A stretch of 41,482 nucleotides of DNA from Pseudomonas sp. MIACH (GCF_001269925.1 NZ_LHVO01000025.1:1-41482), one strand, 5' to 3'. Shown: positions 32,204 to 40,609, counted from the first letter of the stretch. Notes: generated by a model from the letters alone, not told the origin. A program made the numbers and translations.

Positions 32204-34187
32204 GCGCACCCTCACCCACTTCCATCTTTGCTGCGGCCTCGGCAGCGGCGCTGCTGGTTTCAGTGACTCCAAACCGGTCCTGGGTCCTGTGCAAGCTGAA
32301 TGGCGCTGCCTCGGCGGCGTCGACGTCGACCCCGCCGGGCTACGCGATTTCCAAATGATGACCGGCGTACCTGGCACGCTGATGGACCTGTTCACACGCG
32401 AGCAATTCACGGCGTTCCACGGCCAGCAGCCTCCCGCCGGTTGGAAAGAAGCCACCGCCGAGGATCTGCGCCGCGCTGCCGGCAACGAAGATCCAGATGC
32501 AGTGTTCATCAGCAGTCCCTGCAAAGGTGCCTCGGGCCTTTTGTCCGAGACTATGAGCCAGACACCCAAATACCGGGCGCTCAATGAGCTGACGTTGCGT
32601 TGCGTATGGCTGATGTGCGAAGCCTGGAAGCACAACCCGGTGTCGCTGATCGTGTTCGAAAACGTACCGCGCCTGGCTACCCGTGGCCGGTACTTGCTGG
32701 ACCAGATCACCAAGCTGCTAAGGCACTACGGCTACGCGGTGGCTGAAACCACCCACGACTGTGGCGAAATTGGCGGATTGGCCCAGAGCCGAAAACGCTT
32801 CTTGCTAGTGGCCAGGCACGTAGAGAAGGTCCCGGCGTTCCTGTACGAACCAGAGAAACGCAGCCTGCGTGCCGTCGGTGACGTGCTGAGCCGCATGCCG
32901 CTGGCAGGCGATATAGATCAGGCAGGGCCGATGCACCGTGTGCCGGCGTTGCAGTGGAAAACATGGGTACGCCTAGCCCTGGTCGAGGCCGGGAAGGATT
33001 GGCGCAGCCTGAGCCGGTTTGCGATCGAGGACGGACACCTACGCGACTTTGTGATCGTGCCTGACTACCACAACGGCGTTCTCGGGGTTGTCGATTGGGA
33101 CGATACAGCCGGGGTGGTTGCAGGTGCTAGCCGCCCAATGAACGGCAAATTTTCCGTGGCAGATCCACGACCCACCAACAAATTCGAGTACACCCAATTC
33201 GGCGTACTGCCCTATGACCGCCACTGCGGTGTCGTAACCGGTCAGCGCAGCCCGGGGCAAGGGACGTTCAGCGTTGCTGACCCGCGCATGACCGGCGAGC
33301 GCCACAATAATGTGTTCCGCGTGGTACGCAATGACCAAACCGCCGGCACTGTCACTGCAGGATACGGGCCGAGCTCTGGCGGGCAGGCCGTGGCCGACCC
33401 TCGGCAACCGTCCAAGGGTTTCGGCAAGTACCTGGTCACCGACTACAGCAAGCCGGCCGGCACCGTCATCGCCGGCAGCACCACCGGGCAAGGCGCTTTC
33501 GCCGTGGCAGATCCCGCCTATAAAACATGGCACCCGAATGCCAGCACGCAAAAGTTGCGGATCACACCCTGGTGCGAGAGCGCCAAGACCGTGACTGGCT
33601 CGCAACAGGTTGCCAGCGGCGCGTTATCGATCGCAGATCCTCGCCCAGGAATGTCGCGCAGCAAGGGCGATGCGTACCTGACTGGCGGGCATTACGGCGT
33701 GGTCGAATACAGCGCACCGGCCGGCGCCGTATCTGCCAGTGCTTGCCACGATAACGGCCGCTGGTCAGTTGCCGATCAGCGCATGCCGGCGCACAACGAT
33801 CGACTGACCTGCATGATCACCAGCCTCGACGGGACCTGGCACCGGCCGTTCACCACTCTGGAGTTGGCCGCGCTGCAATCACTGTTCGACCCAGAAGATC
33901 ACTGGTCAGCAGATCCACAGACCGCCCATGAGATCGAGCGCATGCAGCGCGTTCGCAAGATTGAACAGGCGGGAGTCTTCCGTCTGGACGGAATCAACGA
34001 CGGCCAGCACCGGGAGCGGATTGGCAACGCCGTACCACGCGCAGCGGCACGGGCAATGGCGGATGTGTTCGGCATGACGCTGCTGCTTTCCGAGGCTGGG
34101 GAGACGTTCATGCTCAGCAACGTGTCGATTTGGGTGCAGCCGGTGGCGATTGCGTTGAGCGTGGCTCAACTGGAGCAGCAGCCATGA
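32196..34187 (+). CDS. DNA cytosine-C5 methyltransferase with six internal repeats
   Basis: Transfers methyl groups to cytosine C5, probably protecting phage DNA. In 663 residues: motif I FHLCCGLGSGAAGF (near N-terminus), catalytic Cys in SSPCKGASGL (motif IV, about 107), ENVP (motif VI, about 153), QSRKRFLL (motif VIII) and RIGNAVPRAA (motif X, near the C-terminus). Between VIII and X (about residues 287-531) six ~38-residue repeats each end in VADPR, IADPR or a close variant; this occupies the target-recognition region. The start at 32196 has GGGAGG upstream. The next gene overlaps by ATGA. Confidence 0.9.
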   Translation: MLKRTLTHFHLCCGLGSGAAGFSDSKPVLGPVQAEWRCLGGVDVDPAGLRDFQMMTGVPGTLMDLFTREQFTAFHGQQPPAGWKEATAEDLRRAAGNEDPDAVFISSPCKGASGLLSETMSQTPKYRALNELTLRCVWLMCEAWKHNPVSLIVFENVPRLATRGRYLLDQITKLLRHYGYAVAETTHDCGEIGGLAQSRKRFLLVARHVEKVPAFLYEPEKRSLRAVGDVLSRMPLAGDIDQAGPMHRVPALQWKTWVRLALVEAGKDWRSLSRFAIEDGHLRDFVIVPDYHNGVLGVVDWDDTAGVVAGASRPMNGKFSVADPRPTNKFEYTQFGVLPYDRHCGVVTGQRSPGQGTFSVADPRMTGERHNNVFRVVRNDQTAGTVTAGYGPSSGGQAVADPRQPSKGFGKYLVTDYSKPAGTVIAGSTTGQGAFAVADPAYKTWHPNASTQKLRITPWCESAKTVTGSQQVASGALSIADPRPGMSRSKGDAYLTGGHYGVVEYSAPAGAVSASACHDNGRWSVADQRMPAHNDRLTCMITSLDGTWHRPFTTLELAALQSLFDPEDHWSADPQTAHEIERMQRVRKIEQAGVFRLDGINDGQHRERIGNAVPRAAARAMADVFGMTLLLSEAGETFMLSNVSIWVQPVAIALSVAQLEQQP

Positions 34188-34690
34188 TCAAGACAATCCT
34201 TGACCCATGCTGCGGGAGCCGGATGTTTTGGTTCGATAAGAAGCACCCAGCGGTCATCTTCGGTGACATCAGAACTGAGCAAAAATCCCTGTGCGATGGA
34301 CGAACCCTGACTGTCAGCCCCGATGTCACCCTTGATTTTCGTGACCTTCCCTATGCAGACGGCGCCTTCAAGCTGGTTTCTTTTGACCCACCGCACCTGG
34401 TACGTGCCGGGGCTGAAAGTTGGATGAAGGCTAAGTACGGGGTGCTCAACCCGAATACATGGCAGGAAGACCTGCGGCGTGGCTTTTCTGAGTGTTTTCG
34501 AGTGTTGGCCACAGACGGCGTACTGGTTTTCAAGTGGAACGAAACGCAGATCCGCACCAGCCAAATTCTATCGCTTACCGACCAGCAGCCCCTGTTCGGG
34601 CACCCAAGCGGCAAGAAAGGTGGCACGCACTGGATTGTTTTCATGAAGGCAGAGGCATCGCTGCCTCCTATCGTTTCGGAGGCTGTATGA
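34184..34690 (+). CDS. Class I SAM-dependent methyltransferase
   Basis: A 168-residue methyltransferase: DPCCGSRMFWFDKKHP near the N-terminus (SAM-binding region), FRDLPYADGAFKLVSFDPPH with a DPPH motif like N4/N6 DNA methylases, then ECFRVLATDGVLVFKW. It lacks an obvious target-recognition region, so it may need a partner or act on another molecule. It is coupled to the C5 methyltransferase gene by ATGA. Confidence 0.8.
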   Translation: MIKTILDPCCGSRMFWFDKKHPAVIFGDIRTEQKSLCDGRTLTVSPDVTLDFRDLPYADGAFKLVSFDPPHLVRAGAESWMKAKYGVLNPNTWQEDLRRGFSECFRVLATDGVLVFKWNETQIRTSQILSLTDQQPLFGHPSGKKGGTHWIVFMKAEASLPPIVSEAV

Positions 34691-34938
34691 CTGTTTTCCT
34701 ACTGCTGTACCTGTGCGCGGACGCAACCCGCACAGACTGCCAGGTGGTGAAGACTGATAGCTGGAAGGGACCTCACGCCTACGAGCGATGCATTGACGTT
34801 CTGCCTGATCTGACCAAGGCGCTGACTGCGCCCAACCGGAAACGACACAGATTCGTGTGTGAGATCCAATCCGACGGCGCACAACCCGCAGAGCAGAAGC
34901 TACTGCCGTCGCGTGCTCATCAATCGTTTCGGATGTAA
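34687..34938 (+). CDS. Small hypothetical protein
   Basis: An 83-residue frame starting MTVFLLLYLCADATRTDCQV, whose N-terminus could be a weak signal peptide. The remainder has several cysteines (DCQVV, RCIDV, VCEIQ) and a basic tail. It overlaps the methyltransferase by ATGA, the usual join in this operon. No family is recognised. Confidence 0.55.
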   Translation: MTVFLLLYLCADATRTDCQVVKTDSWKGPHAYERCIDVLPDLTKALTAPNRKRHRFVCEIQSDGAQPAEQKLLPSRAHQSFRM

Positions 34939-34984
34939 CAGGGAGATGGTCATGAACACATCATCTGGTAACGATGGAGGTTGT

Positions 34985-35461
34985 ATGAGCGATTTCAAAA
35001 CCGAAGATCGTTACATCGTCATCAAACGCAGCGATCTGGTCAATCACCGCGCCAAGGATCGGGAAATGCTCGGGCGTGCCCTCACAGCAATCGGTCAATC
35101 ACCGCGCCAATACGTGGTTATCGAAAGCGATTGGCCAGAGTACCACCTGGTCTGGGCAATGCTTAGGCACCGAATGGCCGGTAAACCGGTACCAGACTTC
35201 GATCTTTGGCGCCGCGCGGATGAACTGCAACAGCGCCTGACCGCTGCGGATGAGCAGCTGGATCTGCTGGTGGCCGAAAACACAGGCATGCGCACAGACG
35301 TCGAACGTTATCGGTGGCTGCGCGATCGCCCCCTTAACACCATTCACTTGGGCGGTGTGTTCGCAGGGAAAACACCTCAGAACGTTGTATTGAACGGAGA
35401 GGATCTAGACCAATCGATCGACGCCGCGATCCAGTCAGAGGTGGGTTGCCATGGCCTGTAA
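34985..35461 (+). CDS. Hypothetical phage protein
   Basis: A 158-residue protein starting MSDFKTEDRYIVIKRSDLVN. A coiled-coil-like helix lies in the middle (RADELQQRLTAADEQLDLLV), followed by RTDVERYRWLRDRPLN, a motif common in Pseudomonas and enterobacterial phage early proteins. TGGAGG stands about 5 bases before the ATG at 34985, preferred over upstream starts. It overlaps the next gene by 11 bases. Function unknown. Confidence 0.65.
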   Translation: MSDFKTEDRYIVIKRSDLVNHRAKDREMLGRALTAIGQSPRQYVVIESDWPEYHLVWAMLRHRMAGKPVPDFDLWRRADELQQRLTAADEQLDLLVAENTGMRTDVERYRWLRDRPLNTIHLGGVFAGKTPQNVVLNGEDLDQSIDAAIQSEVGCHGL

Positions 35462-35714
35462 ACATGAAGATTTGAAGGCAACTGTGGGCGTTACTCGCAT
35501 CGAAAACAAAGGTCGGTTTATGGCAGAGATCAGCATCGTATGTATGCAATGCGGCGTTCCGATGCAGTTCATGGGCCTTGAGCCAGGACTCAACTATGAC
35601 GGCGCCACTGTCAGCCTTGATGGTCTCGAGGCGCGCATTGGCATTCATCCTCGCGGCGAACGACCGAATCCCCTGCAGAAGCTGGCGGGCTATTCGATCC
35701 GCAATCACAACTGA
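35451..35714 (+). CDS. Small cysteine-containing hypothetical protein
   Basis: An 87-residue protein (MACKHEDLKATVGVTRIENK...). It has CKH near the N-terminus and a CMQCG pair at about residues 31-35, suggesting a small zinc-binding fold. The middle reads FMAEISIVCMQCGVPMQFMG. It overlaps the previous gene by 11 bases. No function known. Confidence 0.6.
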   Translation: MACKHEDLKATVGVTRIENKGRFMAEISIVCMQCGVPMQFMGLEPGLNYDGATVSLDGLEARIGIHPRGERPNPLQKLAGYSIRNHN

Positions 35715-35724
35715 GGCCCTGACC

Positions 35725-36225
35725 ATGACCATCAAGCAAACGATAGACGGCATGCCGAAACGATACCGGGTAAGCATTGGCGAATGGGGTGTTTCTCGGC
35801 GTGAATCGGTATACCTGTGTTCTGACATTGATCAGATTAACGAAGGCTTCTGTAAACCGGTTACGCAAACCGATTGCCGAACTGATGTCGGCGTTACAGT
35901 TGGGCTAATTGATTCGATTATCACGACGGCGAGAGTTTTGTCTGGCCGCATCCTTGATTCCGTGGAGGTTCAGGAGGCCTTACGGGATTTCAGGGCGGAT
36001 GAGGATGTGCGCGCCCTGCTAGTTGTGCCTGACAAACCCGTCACTACCACCAAAACCGTAGCAACCATCATCCGCGACATCTGCGAGCATGAGCCGGATG
36101 ACAATCCAGATTCTGTTCATATCAGCGTCAAAGCCCTTGAGCTGATCCTAATGCAGAACCTTGAGGGGCTGCACGCCTTACTGGATGCGCCTGCTGATGG
36201 TGATGCTTCGGGAGACCATCAATGA
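35725..36225 (+). CDS. Hypothetical phage protein
   Basis: A 166-residue protein starting MTIKQTIDGMPKRYRVSIGE, with GAGG about 9 bases before the ATG. The middle is strand-rich (VGVTVGLIDSIITTARVLSG), the C-terminal half helical and acidic (ISVKALELILMQNLEGLHAL). It overlaps the PAPS-reductase-family gene by ATGA. No family is recognised. Confidence 0.6.
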   Translation: MTIKQTIDGMPKRYRVSIGEWGVSRRESVYLCSDIDQINEGFCKPVTQTDCRTDVGVTVGLIDSIITTARVLSGRILDSVEVQEALRDFRADEDVRALLVVPDKPVTTTKTVATIIRDICEHEPDDNPDSVHISVKALELILMQNLEGLHALLDAPADGDASGDHQ

Positions 36226-37208
36226 CTACGCACAACATCATCAGCGTCAGCGGCGGTAAAGACAGCACGGCGACGCTACTGGTCGCCATTGCCTTAGAGG
36301 CACCCAACCTGCAGGCCGTCTTCGCGGACACCGGCAACGAGCATCAACAGACCCACGAATACCTGGATTACCTGGAACAAGCCACACGCACGAAAATAAC
36401 CCGCGTGCGCGCTGACTTCACCCAGCGCATTGAAGGCAAGCGCCGATTCATCGAATCGAAGTGGCGGGCGCAAGGCATAGCAGAGGAGGTAGTGCTTGCA
36501 GCGTTGGACGTGCTGCAGCCAACCGGTAACCCATTCCTAGACCTGTGCATCTGGAAAGGCCGGTTCCCTAGCCGCAAGGCCCAATTCTGCACCATGGAGC
36601 TGAAACGCGACCCTATGCTTGAACAAGTAGTCATGCCTTTGATGGATGCCGGCGACATGATCCTGAGCTGGCAAGGTGTACGCGCAGACGAATCGCTAAA
36701 CAGACGATACCTGCCGGAGTGCGACGAAGTTGGTGGCGGCCTGTTCAATTACCGCCCGATCTTAAAGTGGGATGTCCCGGCGGTGTTCGAGGCTCACCGC
36801 TACATGGGCATCAAACCGAATCCGCTCTATTCACAAGGCATGGGACGCGTAGGCTGCATGCCTTGCATCAACTGCCGCAAAGATGAATTACGCGAAATTG
36901 CCCTTCGGTTCCCTGAAGCGATTGACCGTATCGATCGCTGGGAGCGAACTGTCCAGCAGGCCAGCAAGCGCGGTGCTGCCACGTTCTTTGCCGGATCAAA
37001 TGCCAAGCATCCGAAAGGCTCAATCGCGGACATGACTGCCATTGAAGTCATGGAGATCGCTAGCATTCGCCAGGCAGTTGAATGGTCCAAGACAGCCCGA
37101 GGCGGTATCCAATACGACCTACTGATTGCTACTGATGCCTCCGCCTGCTCCAGCGCCTACGGGCTGTGCGAGTCGGCCTGGGAGCCAATAACCGTGGAGG
37201 CAGCATGA
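36222..37208 (+). CDS. Phosphoadenosine phosphosulfate reductase-family protein
   Basis: A 328-residue protein of the PAPS reductase / ATP-pyrophosphatase (N-type) fold. The PP-loop SGGKDST lies at residues 10-16, FADTGNEHQQTHEYLDYLE is the next conserved block, and a cysteine cluster CMPCINCRKDELREIA (about 213-228) could bind a metal or Fe-S centre. Phage members are common beside methyltransferases, and relatives act in DNA phosphorothioation or tRNA thiolation; the reaction here is not known. Confidence 0.8.
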   Translation: MTTHNIISVSGGKDSTATLLVAIALEAPNLQAVFADTGNEHQQTHEYLDYLEQATRTKITRVRADFTQRIEGKRRFIESKWRAQGIAEEVVLAALDVLQPTGNPFLDLCIWKGRFPSRKAQFCTMELKRDPMLEQVVMPLMDAGDMILSWQGVRADESLNRRYLPECDEVGGGLFNYRPILKWDVPAVFEAHRYMGIKPNPLYSQGMGRVGCMPCINCRKDELREIALRFPEAIDRIDRWERTVQQASKRGAATFFAGSNAKHPKGSIADMTAIEVMEIASIRQAVEWSKTARGGIQYDLLIATDASACSSAYGLCESAWEPITVEAA

Positions 37209-37411
37209 GCGCAGCCCGTGTACTAGAGTTTGAAGACTTACAACGCGTAACCGGATATAGCCGCCGGGCTGACGTTGAAAAAGCGTTGCGCTCCCAAGGC
37301 ATTCGAATTTTCAGTGGGCGAAGGGGGCCCTGGACCACGGTGGATTTGATCAACCAGGCGGGCGGGCTAAAACCCGTGGATACCGACAGCTACAGCGCGG
37401 ACATCGTATGA
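37205..37411 (+). CDS. DUF4224-family protein (excisionase-like)
   Basis: A 68-residue protein matching DUF4224: EFEDLQRVTGYSRRADVEKA followed by LRSQGIRIFSGRRGPW, resembling small winged-helix excisionase-type proteins. Its position directly before the integrase (ATGA overlap) supports a role in integration or excision control. Confidence 0.75.
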   Translation: MSAARVLEFEDLQRVTGYSRRADVEKALRSQGIRIFSGRRGPWTTVDLINQAGGLKPVDTDSYSADIV

Positions 37412-38556
37412 AACGTGGTCGAAAGCGCCAACACAATCCAAACATCCCTGGGCACATTGACCAGACGGCTTTGCCGCGTTCGGTGTATTTCGACCATAGG
37501 GGCGCTGGGTGCTGGTACATCCTGTATTTCAATGAGGCCGGGCGGCGACAAAGGCAGAACCTTTGCGCGGGCAACGTGACGCTTTCAGAGCTTCACCGCC
37601 TCATTGAGGAGCGCAACGGCGTAGACCGCGACAGCCTGCAATACCTCTGTGATGAGTTCCACAAGAGCGACCAGTACAAGGTCCTCAGCGATAAAACCCA
37701 CGACGACTATGTCTACTCCCGCGACGTGCTTCTAGCGTTTCCGACGAAGCTTGGCAAACCGCTGGGCGAACTGGCGGTGCTCAAATTCACGCCGGCGCTG
37801 GTCCAGCGCATCATCGACAAGATAGCCCAGGATGGCACCCCCTCCAAAGCCGCCCACTCACTGCGTTACCTGCGCCGCGTGATGCAGTGGGGCCGTAACC
37901 GTGGTTTTGTGAAGGACAACCCGGCCAAAGGCATTGAATCGCCGAAAGAGCGCAAGCAGCGCCGACTGCCCGAAGATACGGTCATGGTTAACCTGATCAG
38001 GTTCGCGAAGCAGCAAGGCCAGCTCAAGAGCGGCCAGCCTGGAGCCTGCTCGCCCTACCTGTGGTATGTGATGGAGATTGGATACCTATGCCGTCTGCGC
38101 GGGATCGAGACGATCACACTCACCGACGAGAACGAACTCAACGAAGGGGTGCTCACCAATCGCCGTAAAGGTAGCCGGGACAATATCGTCCGGTGGACTC
38201 CTCGGCTGCGTGCCGCCTGGGACGCGGCCAAGGCCGTCAGGTCAGAAACGTGGGAACGAAAGCGAGTGCCGGTGCCGATCCGAGCAGACCAGCGCTTCCT
38301 TATTATTGCCGCTACCGGCAGGCAATTGTCGAAGTCAGGGCTTGATACAGCCTTCCAGCGACTGATAGTGCAAGCAATTGAGAAGAAGGTGCTCACTGAA
38401 GAGCAGAGGTTTGGGATGCACGACTTTAAGCGTAAGGGCATCACCGATACGGTGGGCACCCGGGCAGACAAGCAACAAGCGTCAGGCCATAAAGACGAAT
38501 CAATGATGGACGTTTACGATCTCAGTGTGCCGACAGTTAATCCATCTTCGGAGTGA
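37408..38556 (+). CDS. int: Tyrosine-family site-specific integrase
   Basis: Recombines the phage and host attachment sites. The 382-residue product has an arm-binding N-terminus, a core-binding region (LLAFPTKLGKPLGELAVLKF, about 110-130) and the catalytic domain with Arg in YLCRLRGIETITL (about 230), HDFKRKG (about 337), SGHKDESMMDVYDLS with His and nucleophile Tyr (about 370). It is the last gene of the rightward operon, and its end overlaps the convergent PIN-like gene by 20 bases. Confidence 0.92.
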   Translation: MKRGRKRQHNPNIPGHIDQTALPRSVYFDHRGAGCWYILYFNEAGRRQRQNLCAGNVTLSELHRLIEERNGVDRDSLQYLCDEFHKSDQYKVLSDKTHDDYVYSRDVLLAFPTKLGKPLGELAVLKFTPALVQRIIDKIAQDGTPSKAAHSLRYLRRVMQWGRNRGFVKDNPAKGIESPKERKQRRLPEDTVMVNLIRFAKQQGQLKSGQPGACSPYLWYVMEIGYLCRLRGIETITLTDENELNEGVLTNRRKGSRDNIVRWTPRLRAAWDAAKAVRSETWERKRVPVPIRADQRFLIIAATGRQLSKSGLDTAFQRLIVQAIEKKVLTEEQRFGMHDFKRKGITDTVGTRADKQQASGHKDESMMDVYDLSVPTVNPSSE

Positions 38557-39190
38557 AAAGTTTTATAACATCAACCATGTAACTGTTGAGACATTCAGTA
38601 CAGTGCTGTACGTCTCGGCCTTCGCCAAACGCAGAACGAAGAACTTTATCGTACTTCTTCTCACTTACTTGCTTTCGAGCAACTGACACGCGCTCATTGA
38701 CATATTCATATCCGGCATAGTCAATGAGTCTTAACATTGAAGACTCCAGACAATCGACATTTCCAGGGAGGAAAGAAAAGACGGTATCAAAATGCTCGTA
38801 CGAACAGATCGCGGAGAGCGCCCTTTTATCGCCTGTCAGTATCTTGAACTCTTCGCCCCAGCCGTGACGATCGCTTGCATGTAGAAACAATGCAAACTCT
38901 CCGGGGTCAACTTCATCGATCTGTTGCATGTGATCGATCAAATCAAAATCAACTTTAGCGTCATTGAGCACGCTGCATTGCTCAAGAAACCCACAAATTC
39001 GCTCGTAAGCCTGCGAGCTTCCGACGTATTTTTCGATGGATTTATCTGGATCTTTCAAGCGCAGGCTGTAGGGGAGACTAGAAAGGACGAAGCAGTCTTT
39101 GGCGCCTGCATTTAGGCTGCCGAGGGTGTCTTGCAGTAGATCACATTGTGCAAGCTTGATCACCAAGTCGTTATCGGACAGTAGGATCAT
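38537..39190 (-). CDS. PIN-like protein, partner of ImmA/IrrE-type gene
   Basis: A 217-residue protein with PIN-nuclease features: ILLSDNDLVIKLAQCDLL at the N-terminus (acidic residues near the start) and FKILTGDKRALSAIC (about 115-130), which carries the TGDKRAL motif typical of PIN domains. The C-terminal part is helical with a CTEC pair. It is the downstream gene of a two-gene operon with the metallopeptidase (ATGA overlap at 39187-39190), as in known toxin-antitoxin and mobile-element cargo modules. RNase activity is inferred. Confidence 0.65.
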   Translation of the reverse strand: MILLSDNDLVIKLAQCDLLQDTLGSLNAGAKDCFVLSSLPYSLRLKDPDKSIEKYVGSSQAYERICGFLEQCSVLNDAKVDFDLIDHMQQIDEVDPGEFALFLHASDRHGWGEEFKILTGDKRALSAICSYEHFDTVFSFLPGNVDCLESSMLRLIDYAGYEYVNERVSVARKQVSEKKYDKVLRSAFGEGRDVQHCTECLNSYMVDVIKLFTPKMD

Positions 39191-40167
39191 TCAGGGTCAA
39201 CTAGAGCCCTTAGCAAGTCGAGACTATCTTCTTTAATCTCTTCCGCAAGATTTGAAAACAAATAACTAGACACTAAAGCTTTATCGCTCACACCTTGAGC
39301 TAGAAGTTTAAGCGTTTTAGTACACAACGGCCAAAAATTACCATTGTGAGCACAGTTCAATAAAACATGAGTTGGATCAATACGATTCGCAGAACCATAG
39401 TTATTTACAACTCTAGCAAGATCTGGAGCCGGCATAAAACGACCTAGCCGCAGCTTAGCTGATGCTTTTCCCGCCAGAAGCTCAAGTGCAAACTCATCTG
39501 CCGCGACTTCATCATCATCACGACCGTCATCGTTTTTTGCAATTTCCGTATCAACTATGGCGCCATTAGCATCCACATGCCCTAAAGCGATATGTCCAAG
39601 CTCGTGAGCTAGGTGAAAAAGCAAATAGCCGCACTCTTTCTTCGACGAAAGAACAATCGACGGGCGATTATTTGTAGACATGGCAATACCATCCATCTTT
39701 TTCTTCATAATTGAAGAAGCAAGATGAATCACGGGAATTCCACATTCCCAGCAATAGTCCAGTAGGTCACTCAGGCCAACCCAAGGCTTGCCAGAAGCCA
39801 ATATCTGACTCCGAATCTCAGCGGCCGAGACGGGGCGCACATAAGGGCGCTCGATATTGGACAGTACGATTTTGGAAGCACTGCGAGCCAGAGCTACCGC
39901 AAGCTCAACGTCGTCCGCAGTCGTCCCCTTTATGAGCTTGAAACGGCGCTGCTCAGGCAAATCAAACTCGATACGCGCAGGCGTCTCGGCAATTGAACGC
40001 AGCTTCAGATTCAAGGCACGCGCCAAGATGAACTTAGCCTGCTGGAGGCCGCTAGGCGTCTCAGCTATCTCGTCATCCCACCAAGCAGGTAGAAACGCCT
40101 GCACCTGCCGCTTAGGCAGGCCATGGGCTCTGAACGCACTGTAAAGGCTTTGCATAGATTCAGTCAT
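39187..40167 (-). CDS. ImmA/IrrE-type metallopeptidase with N-terminal domain
   Basis: A 326-residue zinc peptidase of the ImmA/IrrE family. The active site reads LLFHLAHELGHIALGHVDAN (HELGH, about 187-192), with a third ligand in DDDEVAADEFALELLAG. The N-terminal ~60 residues (KRQVQAFLPAWWDDEIAETP) fit the domain that precedes such peptidases in mobile elements and may contain a divergent helix-turn-helix. Relatives cleave repressors or antitoxins. A promoter (40269-40297) and GGAGG 7 bases before the ATG drive it. It is paired with the PIN-like gene. Confidence 0.8.
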   Translation of the reverse strand: MTESMQSLYSAFRAHGLPKRQVQAFLPAWWDDEIAETPSGLQQAKFILARALNLKLRSIAETPARIEFDLPEQRRFKLIKGTTADDVELAVALARSASKIVLSNIERPYVRPVSAAEIRSQILASGKPWVGLSDLLDYCWECGIPVIHLASSIMKKKMDGIAMSTNNRPSIVLSSKKECGYLLFHLAHELGHIALGHVDANGAIVDTEIAKNDDGRDDDEVAADEFALELLAGKASAKLRLGRFMPAPDLARVVNNYGSANRIDPTHVLLNCAHNGNFWPLCTKTLKLLAQGVSDKALVSSYLFSNLAEEIKEDSLDLLRALVDPE

Positions 40168-40268
40168 ATCAAAGCCTCCATTCAGACGTTAATGACATAA
40201 GGATTAGTCAAAGGTGAGCTCTTCTGCATGCCGGTTAGACATCGGCCCGCCCCTGAAAAGTCACGAGG

Positions 40269-40297
40269 ATACTAAATCTTTTTTGCATTTCACGCAA
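40269..40297 (-). promoter_or_regulatory. Promoter of the ImmA/IrrE-PIN operon
   Basis: Minus-strand TTGCGT (40297-40292) and TAGTAT (40274-40269) are separated by 17 bases. The -35 match is 3/6 and the -10 is 4/6. It lies about 100 bases upstream of the metallopeptidase ATG, and no other good candidate was seen. Confidence 0.5.
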
Positions 40298-40298
40298 G

Positions 40299-40307
40299 TT
40301 ATCCACA
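40299..40307 (+). promoter_or_regulatory. Perfect DnaA-box match near the attachment site
   Basis: TTATCCACA matches the DnaA consensus exactly. It lies between the cargo promoter and the att site, so it could also be an integrase arm or host-factor site. Only a single copy is seen. Confidence 0.4.
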
Positions 40308-40454
40308 GCTTTACACACAGGTCTCAGTTAAGGGAAAAGAGGTGATAGCAGGCGCGTACATTGCCAACCGCCATAGCAGGAAAATCAAGCCCGAGGCCTT
40401 GTTGTTCACGTACAAAAAAAAGGCGCCAGCCCTTGATTCTGTTGAGTAGCTGAC

Positions 40455-40503
40455 CTGACTTGTAATCAGTAGGTCCCGGGTTCGACTCCTGGTGCCGGCA
40501 CCA
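40455..40503 (+). other. Attachment site: 3' fragment of tRNA-Thr(TGT)
   Basis: The 49 bases contain an anticodon arm CTGACTTGTAATCAG (anticodon TGT), a T-arm with GGGTTCGACTCCTGG (loop TTCGACT), and the acceptor 3' strand TGCCGGC with ACCA. The expected 5' half (acceptor, D-arm) is absent upstream, where the sequence is unrelated. This is the displaced 3' end left by integration into a tRNA-Thr gene, and host sequence follows. The intact tRNA should lie beyond the left end of the prophage. Confidence 0.85.
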
Positions 40504-40511
40504 TATAAGAC

Positions 40512-40546
40512 GAAGCCCCTGCAGAAATGCAGGGGCTTTGTTGTTT
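40512..40546 (+). terminator. Host tRNA terminator
   Basis: AAGCCCCTGC and GCAGGGGCTT form a 10-bp stem with a 6-base loop followed by a T-rich stretch (TGTTGTTT). It follows the tRNA-Thr fragment and is its native host terminator. Confidence 0.85.
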
Positions 40547-40581
40547 CTGAAACGTCCATCTTTCGTCCGCGCCCTGAAAAC

Positions 40582-40609
40582 CTGTGGGAGCGAGCTTGAT
40601 CGCGATGAG
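40582..40609. repeat. Pseudomonas REP-like palindrome
   Basis: CTGTGGGAGCGAGCTTGATC followed by GCGATG matches the repetitive extragenic palindromes of the P. fluorescens group, with GCGA/TCGC pairing around the centre. It marks host chromosome. Confidence 0.7.

Noticed and set aside
40425..40503. A complete tRNA-Thr gene
   Set aside because: Only the anticodon arm, T-arm and 3' acceptor are present; the bases upstream do not form the D-arm or pair with the acceptor.
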